Source of the DNA: an uncultured Lachnospiraceae bacterium | GTDB taxonomy: Bacteria; Bacillota; Clostridia; Lachnospirales; Lachnospiraceae | Length of the DNA: 64,000 bases | Reading direction: 5' to 3' | Assembly (NCBI GenBank): GCA_947644545.1 | Contig: CANRZW010000012.1 | Span: 33,892 to 97,891, forward strand | Shown: piece by piece, positions 54,276-62,218 of the stretch | Position numbering within the stretch: the first letter of the stretch is position 1 | Layout: each line of letters starts with the position of its first letter | Notes under the pieces: generated by a model | The model's database searches: none | What the model was told of the DNA's origin: nothing | The model's input: the letters and a program-made list of their open reading frames with translations, nothing else | Program-made: the position numbers and the translations under genes

Positions 54276-55427
54276 TTATTTTACATAGTAGAACTCGTCG
54301 CCCGGCAGGCCGCCGCCTACCGACTGCGGGTCCTGCTCCCACAATACTTCCAGATAACCGGACAGCGCCGTCTTCATTTCTTCCCCGTCTATACAGGTAA
54401 TATTGCACTCCGGCAGGGCTTTTGCCGCCACCGGCGCCTTGTCAATAATGCCTGCCGCCGCCACCAGCTGCGCCGTCTCTTCCACATGCTCGTTGGCATA
54501 GGCCGCGCTGGCTGCATGTTCCTCTAGGAATATGTCCACCGCTTCCTGCCGCTCTGTCAGAAGTGCATTGCGCACCACCGTCACACCGGTCACCAGACTG
54601 CTGCCTCCCTCCTTCTGCACCATGGCCCACTGCTCCGTCAAGTCAAGCGCCACGGACAGCTTCTCGTTCTGCGCACACGCCGCCGTCACGAAGGGCTGCG
54701 GCAGCACGCCTGCCGCTTCCGGCATTTCTGCCAGCATGGCCGCCACTTCCGCCGCTTCCGATTTATACTCCAGTGTGACATCCGCCGCCGTAAGGCCGTT
54801 TTCCTTTAATAAATACTGCATTACATAATCCGGCGTCGTTCCCTTGCCTGTCATGTAGACGGTCTTTCCTTTCAGATCCTTGATCTCCCTGATGTTCTCA
54901 TCGCCCGATACCGCATACAGCACGCCCAATGTATTGATATCGATCACCGATACGTCGCCTTCCGCCCTGTTATACAATACGCTTGCCATATTGGCAGGTA
55001 TCAGGACAATATCCAGATCCCCGGAAAGCATGGCCGGCAGCAGTTCATCCGCCGCAGCCGTCATCGTAAATTCATAGTCGTTTATCGTTTCGCCCTTTTC
55101 GGACCGTTCCATCAGATAGACAAGTCCCATGGATGTAGGCCCTTTTAAGGAACCGATCTTAAGCGTCACGCCTTCATCGGTCCCGGCGCCGGCATTTCGA
55201 TCATCTCCGGTCCCTTCTTTCGTCTCTTCTTTCGTCTCTTCCTTCGTTCCTTCCGGTGCCTCTTCCGGTATCAGTTCTTCAGCCGCCGGTTCGCTTTCCG
55301 CCACGACTTCCTCTTCCGGCTCTGTACTGACCATCCCGGTATCGACGTCTTTGCCCGCTCCACACCCGGCCAGCATGATTGCACACACTAACGCGCTCAT
55401 CCATATTGTCACTGTTTTCTTTTTCAT
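54276..55427 (-). CDS. Solute-binding lipoprotein of the NitT/TauT-type importer
   Basis: 383-residue lipoprotein with a signal peptide ending in LAGC (Cys at 22), a Glu/Ala-rich linker containing the near repeats KEETKEETKEGT (about 60-72), and an NMT1/SsuA-like binding domain beginning LKIGSLKGPTSMGLVYL (about 90). GGGAG lies 7 bases before the ATG. It is encoded directly before the fused permease-ATPase and together they form a complete importer. The ligand is not evident; no riboswitch is seen upstream. Confidence 0.9.
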   Translation of the reverse strand: MKKKTVTIWMSALVCAIMLAGCGAGKDVDTGMVSTEPEEEVVAESEPAAEELIPEEAPEGTKEETKEETKEGTGDDRNAGAGTDEGVTLKIGSLKGPTSMGLVYLMERSEKGETINDYEFTMTAAADELLPAMLSGDLDIVLIPANMASVLYNRAEGDVSVIDINTLGVLYAVSGDENIREIKDLKGKTVYMTGKGTTPDYVMQYLLKENGLTAADVTLEYKSEAAEVAAMLAEMPEAAGVLPQPFVTAACAQNEKLSVALDLTEQWAMVQKEGGSSLVTGVTVVRNALLTERQEAVDIFLEEHAASAAYANEHVEETAQLVAAAGIIDKAPVAAKALPECNITCIDGEEMKTALSGYLEVLWEQDPQSVGGGLPGDEFYYVK

Positions 55428-55488
55428 TTTCCCGCTCCCTGCTTTTCTATCGATTTCTGCACAATAGCGTTATTTACACGAACCATCC

Positions 55489-56610
55489 TCACAATCTCTT
55501 CTTCAAATACGCCGTGATCACCTCCGCCGCCCGGGCGTGTGCCAGCTCCCCTGGATGCTGTCTTGATCCAAAGGTCTTATCCGTCGTGTCTGGCAGCAAC
55601 AGGAACGCCGTATTCCCGTCTCCCGTCATCTCTACATATCTGTCTACGGCTTCCCTGATCGCCGGCGCAAGCTCATCTCCCAGCATACCGTACACCCAAA
55701 GAATATGCGCAGTAGGATTGTTCCGCCGTATCTTCGCAAGGAAATCGACCACCGCCTGCCGGACGCGTTCCAGATCCGCCGGATGACAGGCCCCGTCAGC
55801 TCCCCTTTTCAGTTCAAATGTCTCCTGCGTCACAGGATCCGTCCACGCCGGCTGATCAAAAGCGCCCGCATCATTCGTTCCCAGATTGACAATGACCGCA
55901 TCCGCCTGCCAGCTTCGGAAATCATAAGGCTTCGCCGCGCCCAGCTTTTCATTCGTCCCGCCCTTGGCCAGACCGCAGATCTGCTCGTAACAGGACGGAA
56001 TATTGTGCCTAAGATCATTGTCCCAACCGCACAATACGCCCCAGCCGCCCTGGGAGATCAGACGGCATTCCGCATCCAGCGCATCAGCCACCATGCGCGT
56101 ATAGTTCCGGCTGTTTCCCATATACATCGGGAGCCAATCCATATCCTCCTTCGCGCCGTATACTCCCTCCCCGGAAGTAATGCTGTCACCGATAAATTCC
56201 AGCTTACAGCTATGCTCTTCCACCGGCAGGAATTCGCCGTCACTGCGCAATCCTCTAACAAGCAGACGACAATCATCGTCCTCCGACATGGCTTGCAGCT
56301 CCCGAAAAAATCTGACATTCTTCACCGGCTCCGGACTCATCCCCCGGAAAAGACAAAGAGAACAGACACCGGGCATCAGCATCTGACGGCTCAGAAACGC
56401 TCCGTTTAACGCCGTCCATACCCATGGCTCATGCACATCAAAATCCACCTCGATTTCGATCCACAGTTCCGTCCCCGTCACGTTCAATTCGATACCGCTC
56501 CCTTGATAAAACAACGGCAGCGGATCCTGCGTCTCATCTGTCCGACCGTGAATCTTATATGCCGTAAGCTCTTTTAACCCGTAGGATCTTAATCTCTCGT
56601 TTTTCTTCAT
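55489..56610 (-). CDS. SGNH/GDSL hydrolase, carbohydrate esterase-like
   Basis: 373-residue hydrolase. The N-terminal beta-rich domain (about 1-120) precedes an SGNH esterase domain with block I FIGDSITSGEG (catalytic Ser), block III NLGTNDAG and the catalytic pair in HPGELAHARAA near the C-terminus. The layout resembles CE2-type acetyl-carbohydrate esterases. It has no signal peptide. ATG 56610 with GGAGG 10 bases upstream is used instead of the frame start at 56658. It is on the same strand as the NitT/TauT-type importer, 62 bases upstream, with no clear functional link. Confidence 0.88.
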   Translation of the reverse strand: MKKNERLRSYGLKELTAYKIHGRTDETQDPLPLFYQGSGIELNVTGTELWIEIEVDFDVHEPWVWTALNGAFLSRQMLMPGVCSLCLFRGMSPEPVKNVRFFRELQAMSEDDDCRLLVRGLRSDGEFLPVEEHSCKLEFIGDSITSGEGVYGAKEDMDWLPMYMGNSRNYTRMVADALDAECRLISQGGWGVLCGWDNDLRHNIPSCYEQICGLAKGGTNEKLGAAKPYDFRSWQADAVIVNLGTNDAGAFDQPAWTDPVTQETFELKRGADGACHPADLERVRQAVVDFLAKIRRNNPTAHILWVYGMLGDELAPAIREAVDRYVEMTGDGNTAFLLLPDTTDKTFGSRQHPGELAHARAAEVITAYLKKRL

Positions 56611-56688
56611 GCCCGCAATACCTCCCTGTATCCTTTCGCTTTGGTTCGTCGCATCCATTATAACAGATATTTTCCCAAAAGCAAAAGG

Positions 56689-56736
56689 GGAGCCATCGCC
56701 CCCCGCAGATTCTTGATCTGCCGGAACGACGGCTCC
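56689..56736 (-). terminator. Intrinsic terminator of the SASP gene
   Basis: Outer stem GGAGCC(A)TCG/CGACGGCTCC (56689-56698 with 56727-56736) enclosing a second stem GCAGAT/ATCTGC (56705-56710 with 56716-56721), followed on the minus strand by CCTTTTGCTTTT. Confidence 0.75.
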
Positions 56737-56760
56737 TTCCTTTTGTTTCCTGCTCTTAGC

Positions 56761-56961
56761 TTATTTCATCTGCTCTTCCTGGCTCTTGATCATTCTACGA
56801 ACCATCTCACCGCCGATAGAACCAGCCTCTTTGGATGTCAGGTCACCATTGTAACCTTCCTTCAGGTTTACACCTAACTCAGATGCAACCTCAGTCTTGA
56901 AACGATCCATTGCTGCCTTAGCTTCAGGAACTTCTACTCTATTCGTCTTGTTGCTTGCCAT
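56761..56961 (-). CDS. Alpha/beta-type small acid-soluble spore protein
   Basis: 66-residue DNA-binding protein that coats and protects spore DNA. The two family blocks are intact: the GPR-protease site region EVASELGVNLKEGYNGDLTS and the second block EAGSIGGEMVRRMIKSQ. GGAGG lies 8 bases before ATG 56961. It has a possible forespore-type promoter and its own terminator. The gene is direct evidence that the organism forms endospores. Confidence 0.95.
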   Translation of the reverse strand: MASNKTNRVEVPEAKAAMDRFKTEVASELGVNLKEGYNGDLTSKEAGSIGGEMVRRMIKSQEEQMK

Positions 56962-57289
56962 TTCTTTCACCTCCGAAATACTTTTGGATGAAAATCCTGT
57001 TTCCATCCATAATCTATATTATTGAGATAAGCGCTGTCGTTTATACGCTTATCCCAGATACTTCTGCCTCGATCAGTTCCCGGATCCTTACCTGGATCCT
57101 TTCGCTCTGAATGAAGCTGCGATTCGAATTGGAATCTCGTTGTCTGTTAAAGCGTTCACTTTATCGCTTATCTTGATGTTAGTATGTTCGGATCGATTGA
57201 AAATATTATGGTAAATTTTGCCATGATACTGATGCGATTCATTTCTTCTATAAACTTATATATTATATGCCTATTTACTTATATAATCG
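56962..57289. other. Non-coding region between SASP and DJ-1/PfpI genes
   Basis: 328 bases without a gene. The part next to the SASP gene holds a possible forespore promoter and an inverted repeat GATAAGCG/CGCTTATC (57026-57033 with 57046-57053); a further CGCTTATC occurs at 57167-57174. The part next to the DJ-1 gene is AT-rich and shows nothing I recognise. Confidence 0.6.
57017..57046 (-). promoter_or_regulatory. Possible sigma-G/F-type promoter of the SASP gene
   Basis: Minus strand: GTATAAA (57040-57046), 15-base spacer, CAATAATA (57017-57024), resembling forespore sigma consensus elements (GYATRHT and CAWAMTR) with mismatches. SASP genes are known to be transcribed by sigma-G. It lies 56 bases before the start codon. 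Confidence 0.4.
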
Positions 57290-57841
57290 TCACGCCTCAT
57301 ATACGATCTGCGCCGCCATCTTCTTCGCCGCATCCGCACCCTGCAGCTTCTCCAGGACAGCCAGTGCAAACGGCACCGCCGCACCCATGCCGCGCCCGGT
57401 AACGATATTGCCGTCGATCACTGCCGGCTGGTGCATCACCTCCGCACCTTCCAGATGACTCTCGAACGTAGGATAAGAACAAGCCTTCCGGCCTTTCAGG
57501 AAGCCTCTATGTCCCAGAATACTCGGCGCCGCACAGATCGCCGCCACAGGTTTCCCCTGCGCCACGAAAGCATCCACCTGTGCCATCAATGCCTCGCAGG
57601 CCTCCAGATTCTGCGTACCCAGACCGCCACCCGGCAGTACGATCATATCCAGCTCGTCAAAATCTATCTCCGTCAGTACCGCATCCATCGCAACCGAGAT
57701 CTCGTGAGAGCCCGTTACGCTGCGCTCCTGTGTGATGGAGACCATCGGTGTCTCCACATCTGCCCGACGCAGAATATCCACCACCGTCAATGCCTCGATT
57801 TCCTCATATCCTGTTGCAAAAAAAACTGCCGCTTTGCTCAT
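57290..57841 (-). CDS. DJ-1/PfpI family protein (YajL-like)
   Basis: 183-residue protein of the DJ-1/ThiJ/PfpI superfamily. The N-terminal MSKAAVFFATGYEEIEA carries the conserved Glu, and the nucleophile elbow is AAICAAPSILG with Cys at about 102. Members act as glyoxalase/deglycase-like enzymes or redox-sensitive chaperones; the exact role is debated. GGAGG precedes the ATG. It has its own promoter and is alone on its transcript. Confidence 0.92.
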   Translation of the reverse strand: MSKAAVFFATGYEEIEALTVVDILRRADVETPMVSITQERSVTGSHEISVAMDAVLTEIDFDELDMIVLPGGGLGTQNLEACEALMAQVDAFVAQGKPVAAICAAPSILGHRGFLKGRKACSYPTFESHLEGAEVMHQPAVIDGNIVTGRGMGAAVPFALAVLEKLQGADAAKKMAAQIVYEA

Positions 57842-57866
57842 TGTCCATTTCCTCCGTTCTTCTATT

Positions 57867-57895
57867 ACTATAAGTTGTACAAATTCAGCTTACAA
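57867..57895 (-). promoter_or_regulatory. Vegetative promoter of the DJ-1/PfpI gene
   Basis: Minus strand: -35 TTGTAA (57890-57895), 17-base spacer, -10 TATAGT (57867-57872), 25 bases before the start codon. Confidence 0.65.
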
Positions 57896-57987
57896 TAATC
57901 ATACACAACTATTCCTTAAATAGCAAGAACGCCGTATCCTGTAATACGGGAAATAGCGCAACGCGGCCTGACGCTTCTCTCTTACAC

Positions 57988-58016
57988 TTTACACCCTGAC
58001 CTGCCATTGCTATAAT
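57988..58016 (+). promoter_or_regulatory. Vegetative promoter of the CYTH gene
   Basis: -35 TTTACA (57988-57993), 17-base spacer, consensus -10 TATAAT (58011-58016) with TGC before it, 54 bases before the start codon. Confidence 0.75.
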
Positions 58017-58070
58017 CTAATCAGCAAAAAGAGAACCCGAAATGTTGTCCGTCAAGGAGAAGGAGTTATT

Positions 58071-58562
58071 ATGGAAATCGAACGAAAATTTACCGTCAAA
58101 GCTCTGCCGGAGAATCTGGCTGACTATCCCTGCCATAAGATCGAGCAGGCCTACCTTAACACTGACCCGGTTGTCAGAATCCGCCGTCAGGACGACGAGT
58201 ACTATCTGACCTATAAGGGAAAGGGCCTGCTCGCAAGAGAAGAATACAATCTCCCGTTAAACCGGGATTCTTACTACCACCTGCGTGATAAAGCAGATGG
58301 GAATGTGATATCGAAGAAACGCTATATTATACCGATCGTTCAACCGACATTTACGTCAGATTACGCCGAAAACATTGACCGGATAAGTCTGTCAGTAGAA
58401 CTGGACCTGTTTGAGCCTCCCTTTGCACCTCTCGTCATAGCCGAGGTGGAGTTTCCGGATGAGTCCATGGCCCATGCCTTTCTGCCTCTTGACTGGTTTG
58501 ATCAAGATGTAACCCAGGACCCGGCCTACCACAATTCCGTGCTCAGCCGGCGTACTTTCTGA
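58071..58562 (+). CDS. CYTH domain protein
   Basis: 163-residue CYTH-fold protein beginning MEIERKF, the ExExK metal-binding motif. Further conserved basic residues line the tunnel (VVRIRRQ, YLTYKGKG, KKRYIIP) and the acidic strands SVELDLF and IAEVEFPDE follow in family order. Such enzymes hydrolyse triphosphate-containing substrates (tripolyphosphate, thiamine triphosphate). AAGGAG lies 5 bases before the ATG. It is convergent with the LacI-type gene, with 2 bases between the stops. Confidence 0.92.
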   Translation: MEIERKFTVKALPENLADYPCHKIEQAYLNTDPVVRIRRQDDEYYLTYKGKGLLAREEYNLPLNRDSYYHLRDKADGNVISKKRYIIPIVQPTFTSDYAENIDRISLSVELDLFEPPFAPLVIAEVEFPDESMAHAFLPLDWFDQDVTQDPAYHNSVLSRRTF

Positions 58563-58564
58563 TG

Positions 58565-59605
58565 TCAGTTGCGTTCTAACCTTGCCGCAGACTCTCTCTC
58601 CACCAATTCTGCGGCAAAGATGATCTGCTGGTGTTCCTTATGTCCGGCGATCACGTCGAACAGCAGACGAATGGCTTCCTTCGCCATCTCCTCCACAGGC
58701 TGTTTGATCGTGGTCAGCTTCGGATTATAGTATTCCCCGATCTCCATCCCGTCATAACCTGCCACCGAGATATCCTCCGGGATCCGCAGCCCCGCTTCCC
58801 GGACTGCCCGGCAGGCGCCGATGGCCAGTGAATCCGCCGCCGCATAGATCGCCGTCACCTCGCATCCCGACTGCAGCAGCTTCTTCGTCGTCAGATAACC
58901 ATTTTCCATACTATAATGATCCACGTCTTCCTGTACGTAGCAGATCAGATCCTCCGGCACTTCCAGTCCTCTCTCCACATAAGCGTTCCAGTAGCCTTCC
59001 ATACGGCTGCGCCCGATGCTCTCGTCCGCATTCTCCGTGATAAAGGCAATCCGTCTGTGTCCCAGATCCAGCAGATATTCCGTCATCTTCTTACTCTCCA
59101 GACAGTCATCCACCGCAATATTGGAGAATTTCGCCTCTCCCGTCTGCTCGAAGGCTTCAACGCTGATCGCGCAGAAAATATACGGCACCTTCAACTTATC
59201 CAGCTTTTCCTGTGAATGCCGGAACATACCGCCCAGGAAGACGATACCCCGCAACCGCTTTTCCTTCTCCAGTTCCAACGCCACGTCCAGCTCATCCTCC
59301 TGCGCGTCCACATGACGCAGCACCAGCGCATAACGTTTACGCTTCGCCTCATCCTCTATGATCTCGATCATCTTGCTGAAAAAGGGGTTCGTGATACCCT
59401 TTACCAGCATGGCGATACATTTGGCATCCGTGCGCTTTAAATTGCGCGCGCTGTTATTGGGAATAAACCCGGTCTGCTCGATCACTTCCAGTATCTTTTT
59501 CCTGGTTTCCGGGTTGATATCCGGATGATTGTTCAGCGCCCGCGACACGGTGCTGACTCCCACACCGCACTCTTTTGCAATGTCCTTGATCGTTATCTCT
59601 GCCAT
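58565..59605 (-). CDS. LacI family regulator, probable maltodextrin regulator
   Basis: 346-residue repressor. The helix-turn-helix (ITIKDIAKECGVGVSTVSRALN, residues 3-24 in outline) and hinge are followed by a sugar-binding-like domain (segment AGYDGMEIGEYY near 270). The ATG at 59605 starts at the usual MAEITIKDIA; an ATG at 59620 is possible. It is downstream of malQ and the maltodextrin permeases on the same strand, so control of those genes is likely. The operator candidate at 61241-61255 fits a LacI/CcpA-type dyad. Confidence 0.92.
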   Translation of the reverse strand: MAEITIKDIAKECGVGVSTVSRALNNHPDINPETRKKILEVIEQTGFIPNNSARNLKRTDAKCIAMLVKGITNPFFSKMIEIIEDEAKRKRYALVLRHVDAQEDELDVALELEKEKRLRGIVFLGGMFRHSQEKLDKLKVPYIFCAISVEAFEQTGEAKFSNIAVDDCLESKKMTEYLLDLGHRRIAFITENADESIGRSRMEGYWNAYVERGLEVPEDLICYVQEDVDHYSMENGYLTTKKLLQSGCEVTAIYAAADSLAIGACRAVREAGLRIPEDISVAGYDGMEIGEYYNPKLTTIKQPVEEMAKEAIRLLFDVIAGHKEHQQIIFAAELVERESAARLERN

Positions 59606-59636
59606 ATCATCACTTCCCATTCATTTTTATAAGCAT

Positions 59637-59680
59637 AAACGAGCACAGTTCGTTTGCGAGATTCGGAAAATTTCCTATAA
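59637..59680. repeat. AAACGAGC hairpin element, copy 3
   Basis: AAACGAG-CACA-GTTCGTTT followed by GCGAG and GGAAAATTTCCTATA. It lies in the malQ-lacI gap. It aligns with the minus strand of the 49200-49240 region (GAGCACAG, then C/T TCGTTT, then GGAA...TTTCCTATA) and with the hairpin at 45927-45948. Confidence 0.65.
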
Positions 59681-59690
59681 GATAGAAACT

Positions 59691-59724
59691 GGCTGACAGT
59701 CTGATGATCTCCTAACTGTCAGCC
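59691..59724 (-). terminator. Intrinsic terminator of malQ
   Basis: Perfect 10-bp stem GGCTGACAGT/ACTGTCAGCC (59691-59700 with 59715-59724), followed on the minus strand by AGTTTCTATCTT. It lies 13 bases after the malQ stop codon. Confidence 0.75.
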
Positions 59725-59736
59725 CTTCCTCGCAAT

Positions 59737-61212
59737 CTATACCCTGCTGTATAATCTGGTCATATCATAGATCTGCCCCGCAAGCTCCTGCGTAAACTCT
59801 CCCCGCAGCATCCTCCATTTCCAGTTCGTCCCCAACGTGGAAGGCATATTGATCCTTGCCTCCGTACCAAGTCCCAGATAATCCTGCATCGGGATTACAC
59901 AGGTATCGGAGACACTGGCCATCGCCGCACGAATAAACGCCCACTGCGCATCCTTGCTGCTGCGAATATGCAGATATTTCCTGGCAAACGCTTTATCCTT
60001 ACGGTTCAGCTGCGTATACCAGCCGACTGTCGTGTCATTGTCATGTGTGCCTGTATATACAATACTGTTCTTATCATAATTATGCGGCAGGTAATCGCTC
60101 TCTTCCCTGGAGTCAAAAGCAAACTGCAATATCTTCATACCCGGATAGCCGGTCTTCTTTACGAGTTTGATGACCGTATCAGTCAGAAATCCCAGATCCT
60201 CGGCGATCACGGCCTTATTGCCCAGCTTCGCCTTCATCGTCTTGAAAATATCGTAACCGGGTCCTGCCTCCCAGTGCCCAAATTCCGCTGTCTCATCGCC
60301 ATACGGAATCGAATAGTATTCGTCAAAGCCGCGGAAATGATCAATACGCACCACATCATACAACTTGTAACAATAGGCGATACGCTTCATCCACCAGGCA
60401 TACTCCGTCTCCTTATGATACTCCCAGCGGTATAACGGATTCCCCCACAGCTGCCCCGTTGCCGAGAAAGCATCTGGCGGACATCCTGCCACTGCCGTAG
60501 GCGTCAACGTATCATCCAACTGAAACAGCTCCGGGTTTGCCCAGGTATCCGCACTGTCAAAGGCCACATAGATCGGAATATCGCCGATGATCTGTATCTT
60601 CTTCTTATTCGCGTATGTCTTCAGAGCGAACCACTGCTTCGCGAACAGGTACTGCTGAAACTTATAAAATTCCACTTCTTCCGCATATTCCTCACGGTAT
60701 TTCTTCATGGCTTCCGGCCGGCGGAGCTTGATATCCTCATCCCATTCGCTCCAGCTCTTCCCGTCAAAGGAATTCTTCACCGCCATATACAGCGCGTAAT
60801 CGTCAAGCCAGTAGCCGTTCTCTTCCACATAATCCCGGAAATCATTCTCCTGCTCCGGATGACTGTTGTGAAAAGCCGTCTTTAGCACTTTAAATCTGGA
60901 CAAATAGATCTTCTCATAATCGATATATCTGTCATTATCCCCAAAATCACATTTGATACAATCTTCTTCGCTCAGATATCCTTCCTCGATCAGAGATTCC
61001 AGATCGATATAATAGGGATTCCCTGCAAACGTGGAAAAAGACTGATAGGGAGAATCTCCGTATCCTGTCGGTCCCAACGGAAGGATCTGCCAGTAGGACT
61101 GCCCCGCCTTCTCCAGTAAATCTATAAACTCATAAGCCTGCTTCGAAAATGTGCCAATCCCATATCTTGACGGAATACTCGATACAGGTAATAAAATTCC
61201 ACTTTTTCTCAT
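59737..61212 (-). CDS. malQ: 4-alpha-glucanotransferase (amylomaltase)
   Basis: 491-residue GH77 enzyme that transfers alpha-1,4-glucan chains between maltodextrins and releases glucose. The N-terminus RKSGILLPVSSIPSRYGIG and LPLGPTGYGDSPYQ are family hallmarks; the catalytic nucleophile lies in VRIDHFRGF (about 290), the acid in the VIAEDLG segment and the stabiliser Asp in GTHDNDT. Start ATG 61212 has AAGGA 11 bases upstream; the frame is open to 61287 across the promoter. It follows two maltodextrin-type permease genes but has its own promoter. Confidence 0.95.
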   Translation of the reverse strand: MRKSGILLPVSSIPSRYGIGTFSKQAYEFIDLLEKAGQSYWQILPLGPTGYGDSPYQSFSTFAGNPYYIDLESLIEEGYLSEEDCIKCDFGDNDRYIDYEKIYLSRFKVLKTAFHNSHPEQENDFRDYVEENGYWLDDYALYMAVKNSFDGKSWSEWDEDIKLRRPEAMKKYREEYAEEVEFYKFQQYLFAKQWFALKTYANKKKIQIIGDIPIYVAFDSADTWANPELFQLDDTLTPTAVAGCPPDAFSATGQLWGNPLYRWEYHKETEYAWWMKRIAYCYKLYDVVRIDHFRGFDEYYSIPYGDETAEFGHWEAGPGYDIFKTMKAKLGNKAVIAEDLGFLTDTVIKLVKKTGYPGMKILQFAFDSREESDYLPHNYDKNSIVYTGTHDNDTTVGWYTQLNRKDKAFARKYLHIRSSKDAQWAFIRAAMASVSDTCVIPMQDYLGLGTEARINMPSTLGTNWKWRMLRGEFTQELAGQIYDMTRLYSRV

Positions 61213-61240
61213 GACTGCAACAATCCTTTCCCCACAATTT

Positions 61241-61255
61241 CGGTATCGTTTCCAT
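61241..61255 (-). promoter_or_regulatory. Candidate cre/LacI-type operator at the malQ promoter
   Basis: Minus-strand ATGGAAACGATACCG fits 14 of 15 positions of the catabolite-responsive element consensus WTGNAANCGNWNNCW. It overlaps the end of the -10 box and would block transcription when bound by CcpA or by the LacI-type protein encoded downstream. Confidence 0.5.
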
Positions 61256-61282
61256 TCTACACTTTTCCCCTCATTCCCGCAA
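61254..61282 (-). promoter_or_regulatory. Vegetative promoter of malQ
   Basis: Minus strand: -35 TTGCGG (61277-61282), 17-base spacer, -10 TAGAAT (61254-61259), 41 bases before the start codon. Confidence 0.6.
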
Positions 61283-61337
61283 GACAAATTTGCAAATTTC
61301 GCCGAGATTCGACAGAGGGTAACTCATAGATAAGTAT

Positions 61338-61365
61338 GGCAGAATGCCACTTCTGACATTCTGCC
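61338..61365 (-). terminator. Probable terminator after the MalG-like permease gene
   Basis: Perfect 9-bp stem GGCAGAATG/CATTCTGCC (61338-61346 with 61357-61365), followed on the minus strand by ATACTTATCT; only a modest T content, so partial termination is possible. Confidence 0.6.
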
Positions 61366-61380
61366 AACAACGGTTCATCA

Positions 61381-62217
61381 TCAACCCTTAACGGCGCCTG
61401 CCACAATACCTTCAATGATATACTTCTGACACATAAAATAGAAGATAACAATCGGGATCAGCGCGATCACGATCGTCGCCATCAAATGGCCGTAGTCAAT
61501 GGAGCCGTAACCGCTTCGCAGATACTGAATCGCAACCGGAATAGTTCTGTACTTTGTTCCGATGATCAGATAGGGAAGCAGGAAATCGTTCCAGATCCAC
61601 ATCGCATTCAGGATCGCAATCGTGATGGAGATCGGTTTCAGAACCGGAAATACCACCTTAACAAACATTGTCAGCGGATTACAGCCGTCAATCAGTCCGG
61701 CCTCCTCCAGTTCGATCGGAATCCCCTTCACGAAGCCGGTAAACATGAACACTGCCATACTGGAACCGAATCCCAGATACAGTACGTTAATGCCGATGAA
61801 ATTGTCCAGGTGCGTCATATTCGCCACCTTGGTCATCGTATACATAACCATCTGGAAAGGCACTACCATACTTGCAATAAACATAAAGTAAATAAAGGAT
61901 GTCAGTTTATTCTTCACTCTGGTAATATACCAGGCTGTCATGGAACAGAAAACAATAATCATGATAACGGAAACCACTGTGATAAACAGGGAATAACCGA
62001 TACTGTCCATGAAATGTATCTTCGTCAGACCTTCAATATAGTTCTTCAGTCCCCGGAAACTCTCACTGTTTGGCAGCGCAAAAGGCGAGGTTGAAATATA
62101 CAACTTATTCTTCAAGGAGTTCATGATCACCAGCGCGATCGGAATGATGAATATCACTGACAAAATCGTAAGGATAACATAAACGAGTGTATTTGCTGCT
62201 TTTCTCTTTTCCTGCAT
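61381..62217 (-). CDS. Maltodextrin-type ABC permease (MalG-like)
   Basis: 278-residue permease with six helices. TM1 is VYVILTILSVIFIIPIALVIM, the EAA loop is EEAGLIDGCNPLTMFVKVVFP, and the end YIIEGIVAGAVKG is the common terminus of MalG-type proteins. GGAGG lies 9 bases before ATG 62217, and the start nearly touches the stop of the upstream permease gene. With malQ and a LacI-type gene nearby, import of maltodextrins is likely. No ATPase gene is present. Confidence 0.93.
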   Translation of the reverse strand: MQEKRKAANTLVYVILTILSVIFIIPIALVIMNSLKNKLYISTSPFALPNSESFRGLKNYIEGLTKIHFMDSIGYSLFITVVSVIMIIVFCSMTAWYITRVKNKLTSFIYFMFIASMVVPFQMVMYTMTKVANMTHLDNFIGINVLYLGFGSSMAVFMFTGFVKGIPIELEEAGLIDGCNPLTMFVKVVFPVLKPISITIAILNAMWIWNDFLLPYLIIGTKYRTIPVAIQYLRSGYGSIDYGHLMATIVIALIPIVIFYFMCQKYIIEGIVAGAVKG

Positions 62218-62218
62218 C

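Noticed and set aside
54276..56610. Riboswitch (thiamine or S-box type) before the NitT/TauT-type importer
   Set aside because: Only 61 bases separate the lipoprotein start from the upstream gene, and no conserved riboswitch core is present.
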